A stretch of DNA of 13,523 nucleotides, from positions 190 through 13,712 of the forward strand of contig DKNG01000228.1 of the NCBI GenBank assembly GCA_002470185.1, written 5' to 3'. The first letter of the stretch is position 1. Every line of letters begins with the position of its first letter. Under the pieces are notes generated by a model that was not told the DNA's origin, did no database searches, and saw only the letters and a program-made list of their open reading frames with translations. The position numbers and the translations under genes were made by a program. Origin of the DNA: Arcobacter sp. UBA7394 (GTDB lineage Bacteria; Campylobacterota; Campylobacteria; Campylobacterales; Arcobacteraceae). Shown piece by piece: positions 1 to 6,276 of this stretch.

Positions 1-1088
1 ATTAATAATAATGGAACTCCCATCCCAACAGACATTACAAATAGTGCTAATCCTCCAAGAAGTGCATCACCTGTTTGTCCAATATAAACAAGTGCACCTG
101 CAAGAGGAGCAGCTACACAAGGACCAACAATTAATGCTGATAAGAATCCCATGATAGCCACACCCATAACACCTTGTTTCTCTTTTCCATCTGTTGTTCT
201 TGTAATCTTATTTTGAATACTTTGAGGTAATTCTAATTTGTAGTATCCAAACATTGAGAAAGCTAAGGCTACAAAAATACCTGCAAATACAGTTAAGACA
301 TAAGGATTTTGAAGTGCAACTTGTAAGTTAGCACCAAATAAACCAGCAATTACTCCAGCAATTGTGTAAGCTAAGGCCATAGCTACAACATAAACTAAAG
401 ATAAAAAGAATCCTTTCGCAGGAGTTATTTCTTCTTTATTTCCAGCTTTTACAATTATAGAAGATAAAATTGGAATCATTGGGAAAATACAAGGAGTTAA
501 AGAAAGTGCTAGTCCTGCAACAAAAAAGAATCCTAATACAAAAAAGAAACTTCCATTTTTAAGTAATGCAGCAATTGAGTCTGTTTCATTAGCTGGTTCT
601 TCTTGTACACTTGTCTTTGGAGTTTTATCCTCTGATATTGCATTTAATACAGCATTTGATTTAAGTGTTGCACTACCTGTTGTATCAAGATTAAAGTTTT
701 GTTTCATAGGAGCATAACAAAGACCTTTTTTTGAACATCCTTGATATTGCACTTGGATTTCATATGTAGGAGAATCAATTTTTGATTGAAGTAATGAAAA
801 TGGTATTTCAATATTTATATCATTAAACTGAACAATCCACTCTTCATAAGGAACAGGAGTTGGTAGAATTATCTCTTTTGTAATTTCTTCTTTGATAGGT
901 TTTAGAATGAATACTTTAATTTTTTCATCATATAAATATATATCTTTCCCTAATTTCAGGTCAAATACTAATTTGTCTTTTTCTTGAGTAAATTTAGGCT
1001 TAAAAGCTTCGTCTGGTTCTAGGAATGTTTGTTCAATTGCAAAAAGAGATTGAAACAGAACAAACAAAACTAATATAATTTTTTTCAT
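1..1088 (-). CDS. dsbD: Thiol:disulfide interchange protein DsbD (3' part outside window)
   Basis: DsbD carries electrons from cytoplasmic thioredoxin across the inner membrane to periplasmic thiol proteins. The visible 362 codons give a signal peptide (about residues 1-18, MKKIILVLFVLFQSLFA), a periplasmic alpha domain with the cysteine pair C118/C124 in QGCSKKGLCYAP, a linker, and then the start of the polytopic beta domain. That domain shows its two family motifs LTPCIFPM (C200) and VGPCVAAPL (C323), the membrane cysteines that pass the electrons. The C-terminal thioredoxin-like gamma domain would lie beyond the left edge, so its presence cannot be judged. An AAGGA ribosome binding site (1099-1103) lies 10 nt before the ATG. 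The gene follows the thioredoxin-like gene after 19 nt and is surely co-transcribed with it. Identity is firm; CcdA alone is excluded by the N-terminal domain. Confidence 0.93.
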   Translation of the reverse strand, partial: MKKIILVLFVLFQSLFAIEQTFLEPDEAFKPKFTQEKDKLVFDLKLGKDIYLYDEKIKVFILKPIKEEITKEIILPTPVPYEEWIVQFNDINIEIPFSLLQSKIDSPTYEIQVQYQGCSKKGLCYAPMKQNFNLDTTGSATLKSNAVLNAISEDKTPKTSVQEEPANETDSIAALLKNGSFFFVLGFFFVAGLALSLTPCIFPMIPILSSIIVKAGNKEEITPAKGFFLSLVYVVAMALAYTIAGVIAGLFGANLQVALQNPYVLTVFAGIFVALAFSMFGYYKLELPQSIQNKITRTTDGKEKQGVMGVAIMGFLSALIVGPCVAAPLAGALVYIGQTGDALLGGLALFVMSVGMGVPLLL

Positions 1089-1107
1089 AAGATTCTAGTC
1101 CTTGATA

Positions 1108-1470
1108 TTAATTAAATATTGAATTGGCATTTGATTCAAGTTCATTAACTGATTGAATACCAATTTTTGTTTTAACAGCTTTGCCATCTTGAAAATATAC
1201 AAGAGAAGGAAGTCTAGTAATTCCATACTTCTTAGTTATTAACGGTTGATCGTCAATATTAATTTTGTATATAGTAACGTTATCAGGTTTAACAATATCA
1301 TATTCTTCTAATTTATTATTTAATACCTTACAAGGTGGACACCAGACCGCATAGAAATCAATGATAACATTTTTACCTTTTATCTTTGATTCAAAATTGT
1401 CCATATTTAGTTCTTCAAAAGCGAACACGGATGCCACACTAAGTAATAGTATGAATACTATTTTTTTCAT
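1108..1470 (-). CDS. Periplasmic thioredoxin-like protein (WCPPC)
   Basis: A 120-residue single thioredoxin fold exported by a signal peptide (residues 1-17, hydrophobic core ending in SVFA). The active site is WCPPC, C44 and C47, instead of the WCGPC of cytoplasmic thioredoxin; WCPPC is known from several periplasmic thioredoxin-like proteins and from the C-terminal part of some DsbD relatives. The cis-proline is P88 in TRLPSL. The protein probably receives electrons from the neighbouring DsbD and reduces periplasmic disulfides or sulfenic acids; this partnership is inferred from gene order (19 nt apart, same strand, this gene first). An AAAAGG ribosome binding site precedes the ATG. The exact substrate (cytochrome c maturation, general thiol repair or DsbD recycling) cannot be read from sequence. 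Confidence 0.85.
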   Translation of the reverse strand: MKKIVFILLLSVASVFAFEELNMDNFESKIKGKNVIIDFYAVWCPPCKVLNNKLEEYDIVKPDNVTIYKINIDDQPLITKKYGITRLPSLVYFQDGKAVKTKIGIQSVNELESNANSIFN

Positions 1471-1513
1471 TCTAAAGCCTTTTTATAATTTATACTCTAT
1501 TTTTAGTTATGCT

Positions 1514-1519
1514 ATTATA
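1514..1519 (-). promoter_or_regulatory. Possible -10 element for the thioredoxin-dsbD operon
   Basis: On the minus strand a perfect TATAAT lies about 44 nt upstream of the thioredoxin-like start. No convincing -35 is seen at the usual spacing (TTAACA lies 20 nt upstream), and the region is so AT-rich that chance matches are easy. Campylobacterota promoters often lack a conserved -35, which keeps the call alive. Confidence 0.35.
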
Positions 1520-1611
1520 TTTAATAAATATAAAGAGTTTGTTAATTGAATTTTATTATATTTATGAGATATACTTATATAAGTTTTTATTATATTTAAT
1601 TTTATCTTATT

Positions 1612-1617
1612 TATGAT
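1612..1617 (+). promoter_or_regulatory. Possible -10 element for the rhodanese gene
   Basis: TATGAT, 26 nt before the ATG of the rhodanese gene, would give a short leader that includes the ribosome binding site AAGGA at 1633-1637. The whole 173-bp divergent gap 1471-1643 is almost pure A/T and holds no other structure beyond a 5-bp stem (ATTCC 1621-1625 with GGAAT 1635-1639) that could cover the ribosome binding site. Confidence 0.3.
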
Positions 1618-1643
1618 AAAATTCCCATTTTTAAGGAATATAT

Positions 1644-2003
1644 ATGGATAATTTAGTAGATTTACAACCAAAAACTGTAGAAAAAATGATAAATGATAAA
1701 GTTGTAATGATAGATGTAAGAAGAAAAGATGAGTGGGAAAGAACAGGTACAATCAAAAATGCCTATAAAATGACCTTCTTTGATGAGTATGGTAATCATG
1801 ATGTAAAATCTTGGATGAAAGAGTTTGAAAAGATAGTTACACAAAAAGATCAAACAATCGTTTTAATTTGTGCACATGCAAATAGAACAAGAACTATTGG
1901 CAATTTTTTAATTGACCAAGGTTATAAAAATACTGCACACTTATTTGGTGGTATGGCCTTATGGCAACAAGAGTTAAGAGAAACTATTAAGCATATTGCT
2001 TAA
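1644..2003 (+). CDS. Single-domain rhodanese-like protein
   Basis: A 119-residue cytoplasmic rhodanese-fold protein with no signal peptide. Family features in order: the substrate-binding strand VVMIDVRRKDEWERTGTIKN (20-39) with the usual D-V-R and the x-G-x-I-x-N/G step; the active-site loop starting at C76 (ICAHANRTRT); and the C-terminal LFGGMALWQQ that matches the common L-x-G-G-x-x-x-W end of these domains. C76 is at the persulfide-carrying position, so sulfurtransferase activity is plausible. The loop C-A-H-A-N-R-T differs from the common C-R-x-G-x-R: the first Arg is Ala and the Gly is Ala. Substrate is unknown; thiosulfate or polysulfide sulfur transfer is inferred from the family only. 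It stands alone on the plus strand, divergent from the thioredoxin/dsbD pair. Confidence 0.88.
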   Translation: MDNLVDLQPKTVEKMINDKVVMIDVRRKDEWERTGTIKNAYKMTFFDEYGNHDVKSWMKEFEKIVTQKDQTIVLICAHANRTRTIGNFLIDQGYKNTAHLFGGMALWQQELRETIKHIA

Positions 2004-2008
2004 TAGTT
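1982..2008. terminator. Stop-codon-spanning hairpin between convergent genes
   Basis: A perfect 11-bp inverted repeat (1982-1992 with 1998-2008, 5-nt loop ATATT) contains the last codons and the TAA stop of the rhodanese gene. It is placed to act for both converging transcripts, since the 78-residue gene ends at 2034. The plus-strand downstream sequence is not a clean T-run; reading the minus strand, the RNA after the stem is U-rich but broken. A bidirectional terminator or 3'-end protecting hairpin is likely; strength is uncertain because the stem is AT-rich. Confidence 0.5.
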
Positions 2009-2033
2009 ATCACATTAAAATATATTTGTTTAA

Positions 2034-2270
2034 TTATGCTTGAGACGCTTTTCTATCTTCACTTGCTTTTTGTAAAATAGCAATTACTTCATCTAAATTT
2101 TCATATGGAATATGTGATTTCCATTGCACATCTTGACCATTTAATAAAATACCAATACTTATAATATCTGCAGTATCTTTACCATATGGTTCAGTTACAT
2201 TTGATACAGAGATTTTACCTTTTTTTGTACCTGCTAATGGCAGCGACCCTAGTTCTGTTATTGTAGACAT
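2034..2270 (-). CDS. Conserved-looking small protein of unknown function, 78 residues
   Basis: I do not recognise this protein. It is soluble, without signal peptide, membrane segment or cysteine. The N-terminal third is short and flexible; residues 17-53 alternate like beta strands (GKISVSNV, DIISIGILLNG, DVQWKSHIP), and residues 57-73 form a clear helix (ENLDEVIAILQKASEDR). A strand-rich sheet closed by one C-terminal helix resembles the plan of small nucleic-acid-binding folds such as PC4-like proteins, but I see no specific motif, so this is only a structural guess. A good AAGGA ribosome binding site sits upstream of the ATG. It follows the GGDEF-EAL gene on the same strand after 68 nt and may share its transcript or have its own promoter. 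Confidence 0.7.
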   Translation of the reverse strand: MSTITELGSLPLAGTKKGKISVSNVTEPYGKDTADIISIGILLNGQDVQWKSHIPYENLDEVIAILQKASEDRKASQA

Positions 2271-2338
2271 TTTAAATCCTTAGTGTTAAAATTTAATTAT
2301 TATTTATTTTACAAAAATAAACTTTTGTTTTATTAAAA

Positions 2339-3808
2339 TCATTCAATATTTGGGGTTGGTTTTCCCAAATAAAAACCTTGAAACTCATCTATACCCAACT
2401 CACTCACAATATTATAAACTTCTTCTGAATGTACAAATTCTGCAATAGTTTTAATATTTAATGCTTTTGAAAAATCTATAATTGATTTTACAATTTCATA
2501 TGAGTTCTTGTCATTGTTTATATCTTTTATAAGTGATCCATCAATTTTTATAAAATCTGGTCTTGTTTCCAAAATATGTGCAAAGTTTGAGTATCCTGTA
2601 CCAAAATCATCAATTGCAATTTTTATACCTAGATCTCTATATTTTAAAATAAAGTTTTCAAGTACAGTATAATCTGTAATTAAGTCACTTTCTAATAATT
2701 CAAAAATAATTCTTGATTTATTCTCTTTAGTAATATTTTCTAAAATATCATCTAGTTGTTCAATGAAATGTGAATCTAAAACATCTTTAAAACTAAGATT
2801 AATAGATATATCTTTATCTGTTTTATCTAAGTCGTTTAAAGCTTTTGTTATTACTTGACTTGATAAAAGTAAATATTGTTTTGTTTTAATAGCCACATCT
2901 AAAAATTCATAAGGAAGAATATACTCAACTTTTCCATCATTAGATTCATTTTTTAGTCTCATTAATGTTTCGTATTTTATAATCTCTTTATTTCTATTAA
3001 AAATGGGTTGATAAAAAGGAATAACATTATCTTCATCAATTGTTTTTTTGATTCTATCTCTCCAAAAAATTGATTTTTTAATAATACCTTTTGCATCTAA
3101 ATTATTTGTGTATGCAAAAAATCTCAAGTTACTTTTTTTAGCTTTTTTTAGAGCAATTCCTGCAGTTCTTAATGGCTCGTCTTGAAGCATAGAAATACCT
3201 AATGTAATATCAATGAATATTTCCATATCTAATTTTTCTATATATATTGTTCTATTTTTAAATAATCGACTTAATTCTTCTGTTCTTGAAACAAACTGAG
3301 GAAAATTAATCATTTTAAATTCAACTATTGCAAATTCATTTCCGTGTATTCTATACAATGAAGAATCATTTTTTGAAGCAAACTCTTTTAAAATTCTTGC
3401 TGTTTCTTTTAAAACTAAGTTCCCAGAGCTAAATCCATATAATTCATTAATATCGTTGAAAGAGTCGATATCTACTAGTATTAAAGAGATAAACTCTTCA
3501 TTTTTGATATCTTTTGATAAGGCATTGGAGTTTTTTAGATTAGTTAATTTATCAAGATATAATTTTCTTTTTAATTGTATTTGCTTACTTTGATTTTTTC
3601 TTTGGATATTAAATATTATGAAAATAAGAGCAAGTGTAATTAAGAAATACACTACATTTAATAGAAAGATTCTATTATCTAAACTCTCTAAAAAGAATAT
3701 ACTTTGTGTGTTGCTACTAAATGAGCTATATAAAACAACAAAAAGAATTAATGAAAAGATCGAAGCGACTAAAATACTAGCCAACTTATAAATTTTTTCT
3801 TGTGTCAT
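2339..3808 (-). CDS. Membrane GGDEF-EAL protein, probable c-di-GMP phosphodiesterase
   Basis: 489 residues. Two membrane segments (about 8-28 and 46-68) flank a short loop of about 17 residues, so there is hardly a periplasmic sensor. A GGDEF domain follows (about 83-235), but its signature is R-I-H-G-N-E-F at 153-159: the first Gly is His and the catalytic Asp/Glu position is Asn, and no RxxD inhibitory site is present, so it should not make c-di-GMP. The EAL domain (about 255-489) keeps the known catalytic set: Q267, E280 (E-T-L instead of E-A-L), N337, E370, D400/D401 in DDFGTGYS, K421, E457 and Q477. The protein should therefore hydrolyse c-di-GMP, perhaps with the dead GGDEF as a GTP-sensing or dimerising module (known for some relatives; inferred here). 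A GGAGA ribosome binding site (3815-3819) precedes the ATG. It lies 68 nt after psd on the same strand. Confidence 0.92.
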   Translation of the reverse strand: MTQEKIYKLASILVASIFSLILFVVLYSSFSSNTQSIFFLESLDNRIFLLNVVYFLITLALIFIIFNIQRKNQSKQIQLKRKLYLDKLTNLKNSNALSKDIKNEEFISLILVDIDSFNDINELYGFSSGNLVLKETARILKEFASKNDSSLYRIHGNEFAIVEFKMINFPQFVSRTEELSRLFKNRTIYIEKLDMEIFIDITLGISMLQDEPLRTAGIALKKAKKSNLRFFAYTNNLDAKGIIKKSIFWRDRIKKTIDEDNVIPFYQPIFNRNKEIIKYETLMRLKNESNDGKVEYILPYEFLDVAIKTKQYLLLSSQVITKALNDLDKTDKDISINLSFKDVLDSHFIEQLDDILENITKENKSRIIFELLESDLITDYTVLENFILKYRDLGIKIAIDDFGTGYSNFAHILETRPDFIKIDGSLIKDINNDKNSYEIVKSIIDFSKALNIKTIAEFVHSEEVYNIVSELGIDEFQGFYLGKPTPNIE

Positions 3809-3876
3809 AAGAAGTCTCCAATTTTGACTTACTTAATAATAACACAATTCCTTTTGTTATTTATTAAAAATAATTT

Positions 3877-4686
3877 TTATTTGAAAGTTGCTATTTTTTG
3901 TCCAAATCTAACATCTTCGTTTAATAAACTTTCAATTTCAACAGCATCTTCTTCCCATAACATTACAACAGTTGATCCCATTTTAAAGTAACCTAAACAA
4001 TCAGCTTTATCAATTTTTATATCTTCATATTCATATACTTTGATTTCTGCTGTATCAATATTAGTTTCTACTTTTGGTTCAAATTCAAATACCATTTGAC
4101 CTACATTTAAAGCACCAACAAATACCATATAGAAAAGTTTACCATTTGTATCGATACATTCTAAAATAACTCTTTCATTTTGTACAAATAAATCTAACTC
4201 TTTATTTAAGTATTTTAAATTAACAGGGTATAGTTTTCCTGGAACATGGATAAGTTTTTTAAGTTCAAAATCACAAGGTGAGTGATATCTATGATAATCT
4301 TTTGGAGATAAGTAGAAGTTCATAAAACTTCCCTCTTTAACTTTTGAGAAGTTATCTGTACAATAGAATGTTAATAACTCTTCTACTGAGTATTCCATAC
4401 CTTTAATTTGTAAAGCAGTATCTTCTTTGATTTGTCCACACTCTGTAATAAAACTATCTGTTGGAGAGATAAATTCATTTTCTGCACTAACAATTTCTCT
4501 ATTAATTTCAAGTTTTCTTGTAAATAAGTCATTTAAAGACTTGTAATATCTTGGGTGTTTAAACTCACTCATATTTAAACCTAAAAACTTTACATAACCT
4601 GCGTTAATTACCCTTTGGATAAATGGTGGGAATTGAGTCTTCGCAAATTTACCAAAACATTGAGAAATTATATTTGTAATGTGCAT
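3877..4686 (-). CDS. psd: Phosphatidylserine decarboxylase proenzyme
   Basis: Converts phosphatidylserine to phosphatidylethanolamine at the inner membrane, using a pyruvoyl group made by self-cleavage. The 269-residue protein shows the family landmarks: SPTDS with D77, the YLSPKDYHRYHSP block with H135, and K-M-G-S-T at 235-239, where cleavage between G237 and S238 would give a large beta chain and a short alpha chain of about 32 residues with the pyruvoyl end. The usual motif is L-G-S-T; the Leu-to-Met change is conservative. The length fits short proteobacterial Psd forms. The ATG at 4686 has an AAGGAAG ribosome binding site. It is first in a minus-strand run that continues with the GGDEF-EAL gene, and it is divergent from the cysteine-rich gene. 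Confidence 0.95.
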   Translation of the reverse strand: MHITNIISQCFGKFAKTQFPPFIQRVINAGYVKFLGLNMSEFKHPRYYKSLNDLFTRKLEINREIVSAENEFISPTDSFITECGQIKEDTALQIKGMEYSVEELLTFYCTDNFSKVKEGSFMNFYLSPKDYHRYHSPCDFELKKLIHVPGKLYPVNLKYLNKELDLFVQNERVILECIDTNGKLFYMVFVGALNVGQMVFEFEPKVETNIDTAEIKVYEYEDIKIDKADCLGYFKMGSTVVMLWEEDAVEIESLLNEDVRFGQKIATFK

Positions 4687-4714
4687 TATCTTCCTTTTTT
4701 TAATTAATAAGCGA

Positions 4715-4720
4715 ATTCTA
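4715..4720 (-). promoter_or_regulatory. Possible psd -10 element
   Basis: On the minus strand, TAGAAT lies 28 nt upstream of the psd ATG and would give a leader of about 20 nt carrying the AAGGAAG site. No clear -35 is present. The 194-bp divergent gap 4687-4880 otherwise holds a 5-bp inverted pair AATGC/GCATT near 4755 and a perfect 12-bp palindrome at 4827-4838. Confidence 0.35.
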
Positions 4721-4826
4721 TCTAGATTTACTTCTTAATCTGCTTTAATAAATGCGTGCATTATTAACATAATCTAAAGAATAAAGTTTATCCTTAAAAA
4801 AATATTCACTTCTAAGGGAAAAAAAG

Positions 4827-4838
4827 TCAAAATTTTGA
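4827..4838. repeat. Perfect 12-bp palindrome upstream of the Cys-rich gene
   Basis: TCAAAATTTTGA reads the same on both strands and ends 42 nt before the ATG of the cysteine-rich gene, in the psd/Cys-rich divergent gap. It is placed where an operator could control the plus-strand gene. The AT-rich context makes a chance palindrome possible, and it matches no binding-site consensus that I know. Confidence 0.3.
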
Positions 4839-4880
4839 TAAGGTAGCATATTAATTTTAATCATTATAAGGACAATATTT

Positions 4881-5120
4881 ATGTATAAAATCGTTGTAGC
4901 AAACCAATGTGGCTGTTTTAAAAGGAGTGAATTACAAAATAATTTAACTTTTCCATCGAAAGATGACGCTCTTATTAAAGCAATTGAAATGAAAGATACT
5001 ATGAATAATGAATTCTGTAAAAAGCATGAGTTCGAAGTACAAGAGATGTACAATAATTTCGTAATTACTTTCTACACAGAAGCTAGAGATAACTGCTGTG
5101 GTAATGGGTGTTGTTCTTAA
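4881..5120 (+). CDS. Small cysteine-rich protein of unknown function, 79 residues
   Basis: Not assigned to a named family. It has no signal peptide, so it should act in the cytoplasm. It carries seven cysteines in three places: C10 and C12 in NQCGCFKRS at the N-terminus, C46 in the middle, and a terminal cluster C72, C73, C77, C78 (CCGNGCCS) that makes up the end of the protein. Between them are a helix (about 27-44) and strand-like segments (EFEVQEMYNNFVITFYTE). Cysteine pairs at both ends suggest metal or Fe-S binding, or sulfur handling; this is inference from residue pattern only. An AAGGA ribosome binding site (4868-4872) is well placed before the ATG. The last codons and the stop form one arm of a 14-bp hairpin shared with the converging mltA gene. 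Confidence 0.85.
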   Translation: MYKIVVANQCGCFKRSELQNNLTFPSKDDALIKAIEMKDTMNNEFCKKHEFEVQEMYNNFVITFYTEARDNCCGNGCCS

Positions 5121-5133
5121 ACAACATCCATTA
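5102..5133. terminator. 14-bp hairpin shared by the ends of convergent genes
   Basis: The arms 5102-5115 and 5120-5133 pair over 14 positions with a single G-T wobble and a 4-nt loop CTTA. The left arm encodes the C-terminal Gly-Cys-Cys residues of the plus-strand gene; its stop (5118-5120) lies in the loop and first arm base, and the TAA of mltA (5131-5133) ends the right arm. No T-run follows on either strand, so it may stop polymerase weakly, or act mainly as a 3'-end stabiliser or barrier between converging transcripts. Confidence 0.55.
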
Positions 5134-6213
5134 TATATTAGGAATAAATAAAAACACCCTTCCTTTTTCTTTCATCAAACCAGCTAACTGTCCTGCACTA
5201 TTTCCATAACCAAAAAAGAAATCTAATCTAATTTCACCCTTTATTGCTCCACCTGTATCAGCTGCAATTACAAGTCTATTCATAGGTACTTTTGTTTTTG
5301 GATTAAATGTTTCAATAAATACTGGCATTCCCAAAGGAATATGTTTTGTATCTACTGCTACATTTCTATTAGCAACTAAAGGAACAGATAAACTTCCTGT
5401 TGCAGTTTGTTCTCTTTTCTCAAAAAAGATATAACTAGGATTTAAATTTAAAACTTCATCTGTTTTTTCAGGATTTTCTTTTAGATACTTTTTTATAGTC
5501 TGCAAAGAAATATCTTTTTTATCAACATGCCCATTTTCAACTAAATGACGACCTATTGCAAAATATTTTCTTCCATTTTGTGAAGCATATCCAATATTCA
5601 TAACTTCGCCACTTTCTAACTGCACACGACCAGAACCTTGTACATGGAGGAAAAATAAATCTACTTTATTATCTACGTAAACAATAGCTTCTAAATCATC
5701 TCTATTTTCTATTTGCTCTCTTGTATCATAAGGAATATATTTCCCATCTACAATCTTTGCTCTATATCTATATCTTTCAAACTCTGGGTAGTTTTTCTTA
5801 TCTTTTATAATCACTAAATCATTTGGTATTTTATATATTGGATATTTATATTTATCAGTTTTTATTGCACTTCCAAAAAGTAGAGGTTCAAAATAACCAG
5901 TGATTAAACCTAAGTCACCTGTATTTGATACTAAAACTCTAGGTGTAAAGTTTTGTGTGAAAAACTCTTTGCCATCATTATAAGAGTAAGCATTAATACA
6001 TACATTTTGAAATAGTTTTTTTCTAGCTGATTTTTCACAAGCAAGTTTAAAAACTTTTAATGCTTCATCTAAATTATCATCATAAAAACCATTTAGATAA
6101 TCATAAGGGTCATTTGGGTTATTTATTTTTTTTACAGCAGGTTCATTTACGGATACAGATGTGCATCCAGAAAAAAACAATAAAGAAAGTATAAAAGTTA
6201 AAATATATTTCAT
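5131..6213 (-). CDS. mltA: Membrane-bound lytic murein transglycosylase A, lipoprotein
   Basis: Cleaves the MurNAc-GlcNAc bond of peptidoglycan with formation of 1,6-anhydro-MurNAc. The 360-residue protein starts with a lipoprotein signal ending in the lipobox FSGC (C17), so it should be anchored in the outer membrane facing the periplasm. The MltA domain begins around the family block GYFEPLLFGS (106-115) and includes FLHVQGSGRVQL (188-199). The C-terminal 3D domain holds its three aspartates: D288 (AVDTKHIPLGMP), D319 in DTGGAIKG, which corresponds to the catalytic Asp of the family, and D331 (RLDFFFGYG). The ribosome binding site AAGGAAG lies before the ATG, partly inside a small hairpin (GAACTT 6217-6222 with AAGTTC 6231-6236). 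It is the last gene of the minus-strand run that begins at hrcA, 63 nt after the zinc-ribbon gene. Confidence 0.94.
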   Translation of the reverse strand: MKYILTFILSLLFFSGCTSVSVNEPAVKKINNPNDPYDYLNGFYDDNLDEALKVFKLACEKSARKKLFQNVCINAYSYNDGKEFFTQNFTPRVLVSNTGDLGLITGYFEPLLFGSAIKTDKYKYPIYKIPNDLVIIKDKKNYPEFERYRYRAKIVDGKYIPYDTREQIENRDDLEAIVYVDNKVDLFFLHVQGSGRVQLESGEVMNIGYASQNGRKYFAIGRHLVENGHVDKKDISLQTIKKYLKENPEKTDEVLNLNPSYIFFEKREQTATGSLSVPLVANRNVAVDTKHIPLGMPVFIETFNPKTKVPMNRLVIAADTGGAIKGEIRLDFFFGYGNSAGQLAGLMKEKGRVFLFIPNI

Positions 6214-6276
6214 AAAGAACTTCCTTTTTAAAGTTCAATGATTTTAACATTTTAAAGTTAATAGTTGGTTACACTC

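Noticed and set aside
1507..1752. Minus-strand open frame over the thioredoxin/rhodanese gap
   Set aside because: It overlaps the start of the rhodanese gene and the A/T-only promoter gap; the translation is low-complexity.
2311..2328. ACAAAA/TTTTGT hairpin after the GGDEF-EAL gene
   Set aside because: Six A/T-dominated base pairs with no T-run in the minus-strand direction; too weak to call a terminator.
3838..3861. AATAACA/TGTTATT pairing between psd and the GGDEF-EAL gene
   Set aside because: Seven mostly A-T pairs with a 10-nt loop in an A/T-rich gap; likely chance, and no T-run follows.
4745..5053. Minus-strand open frame of 102 codons
   Set aside because: It covers the divergent gap and runs antisense to the Cys-rich gene, which has the better ribosome binding site and coding pattern.
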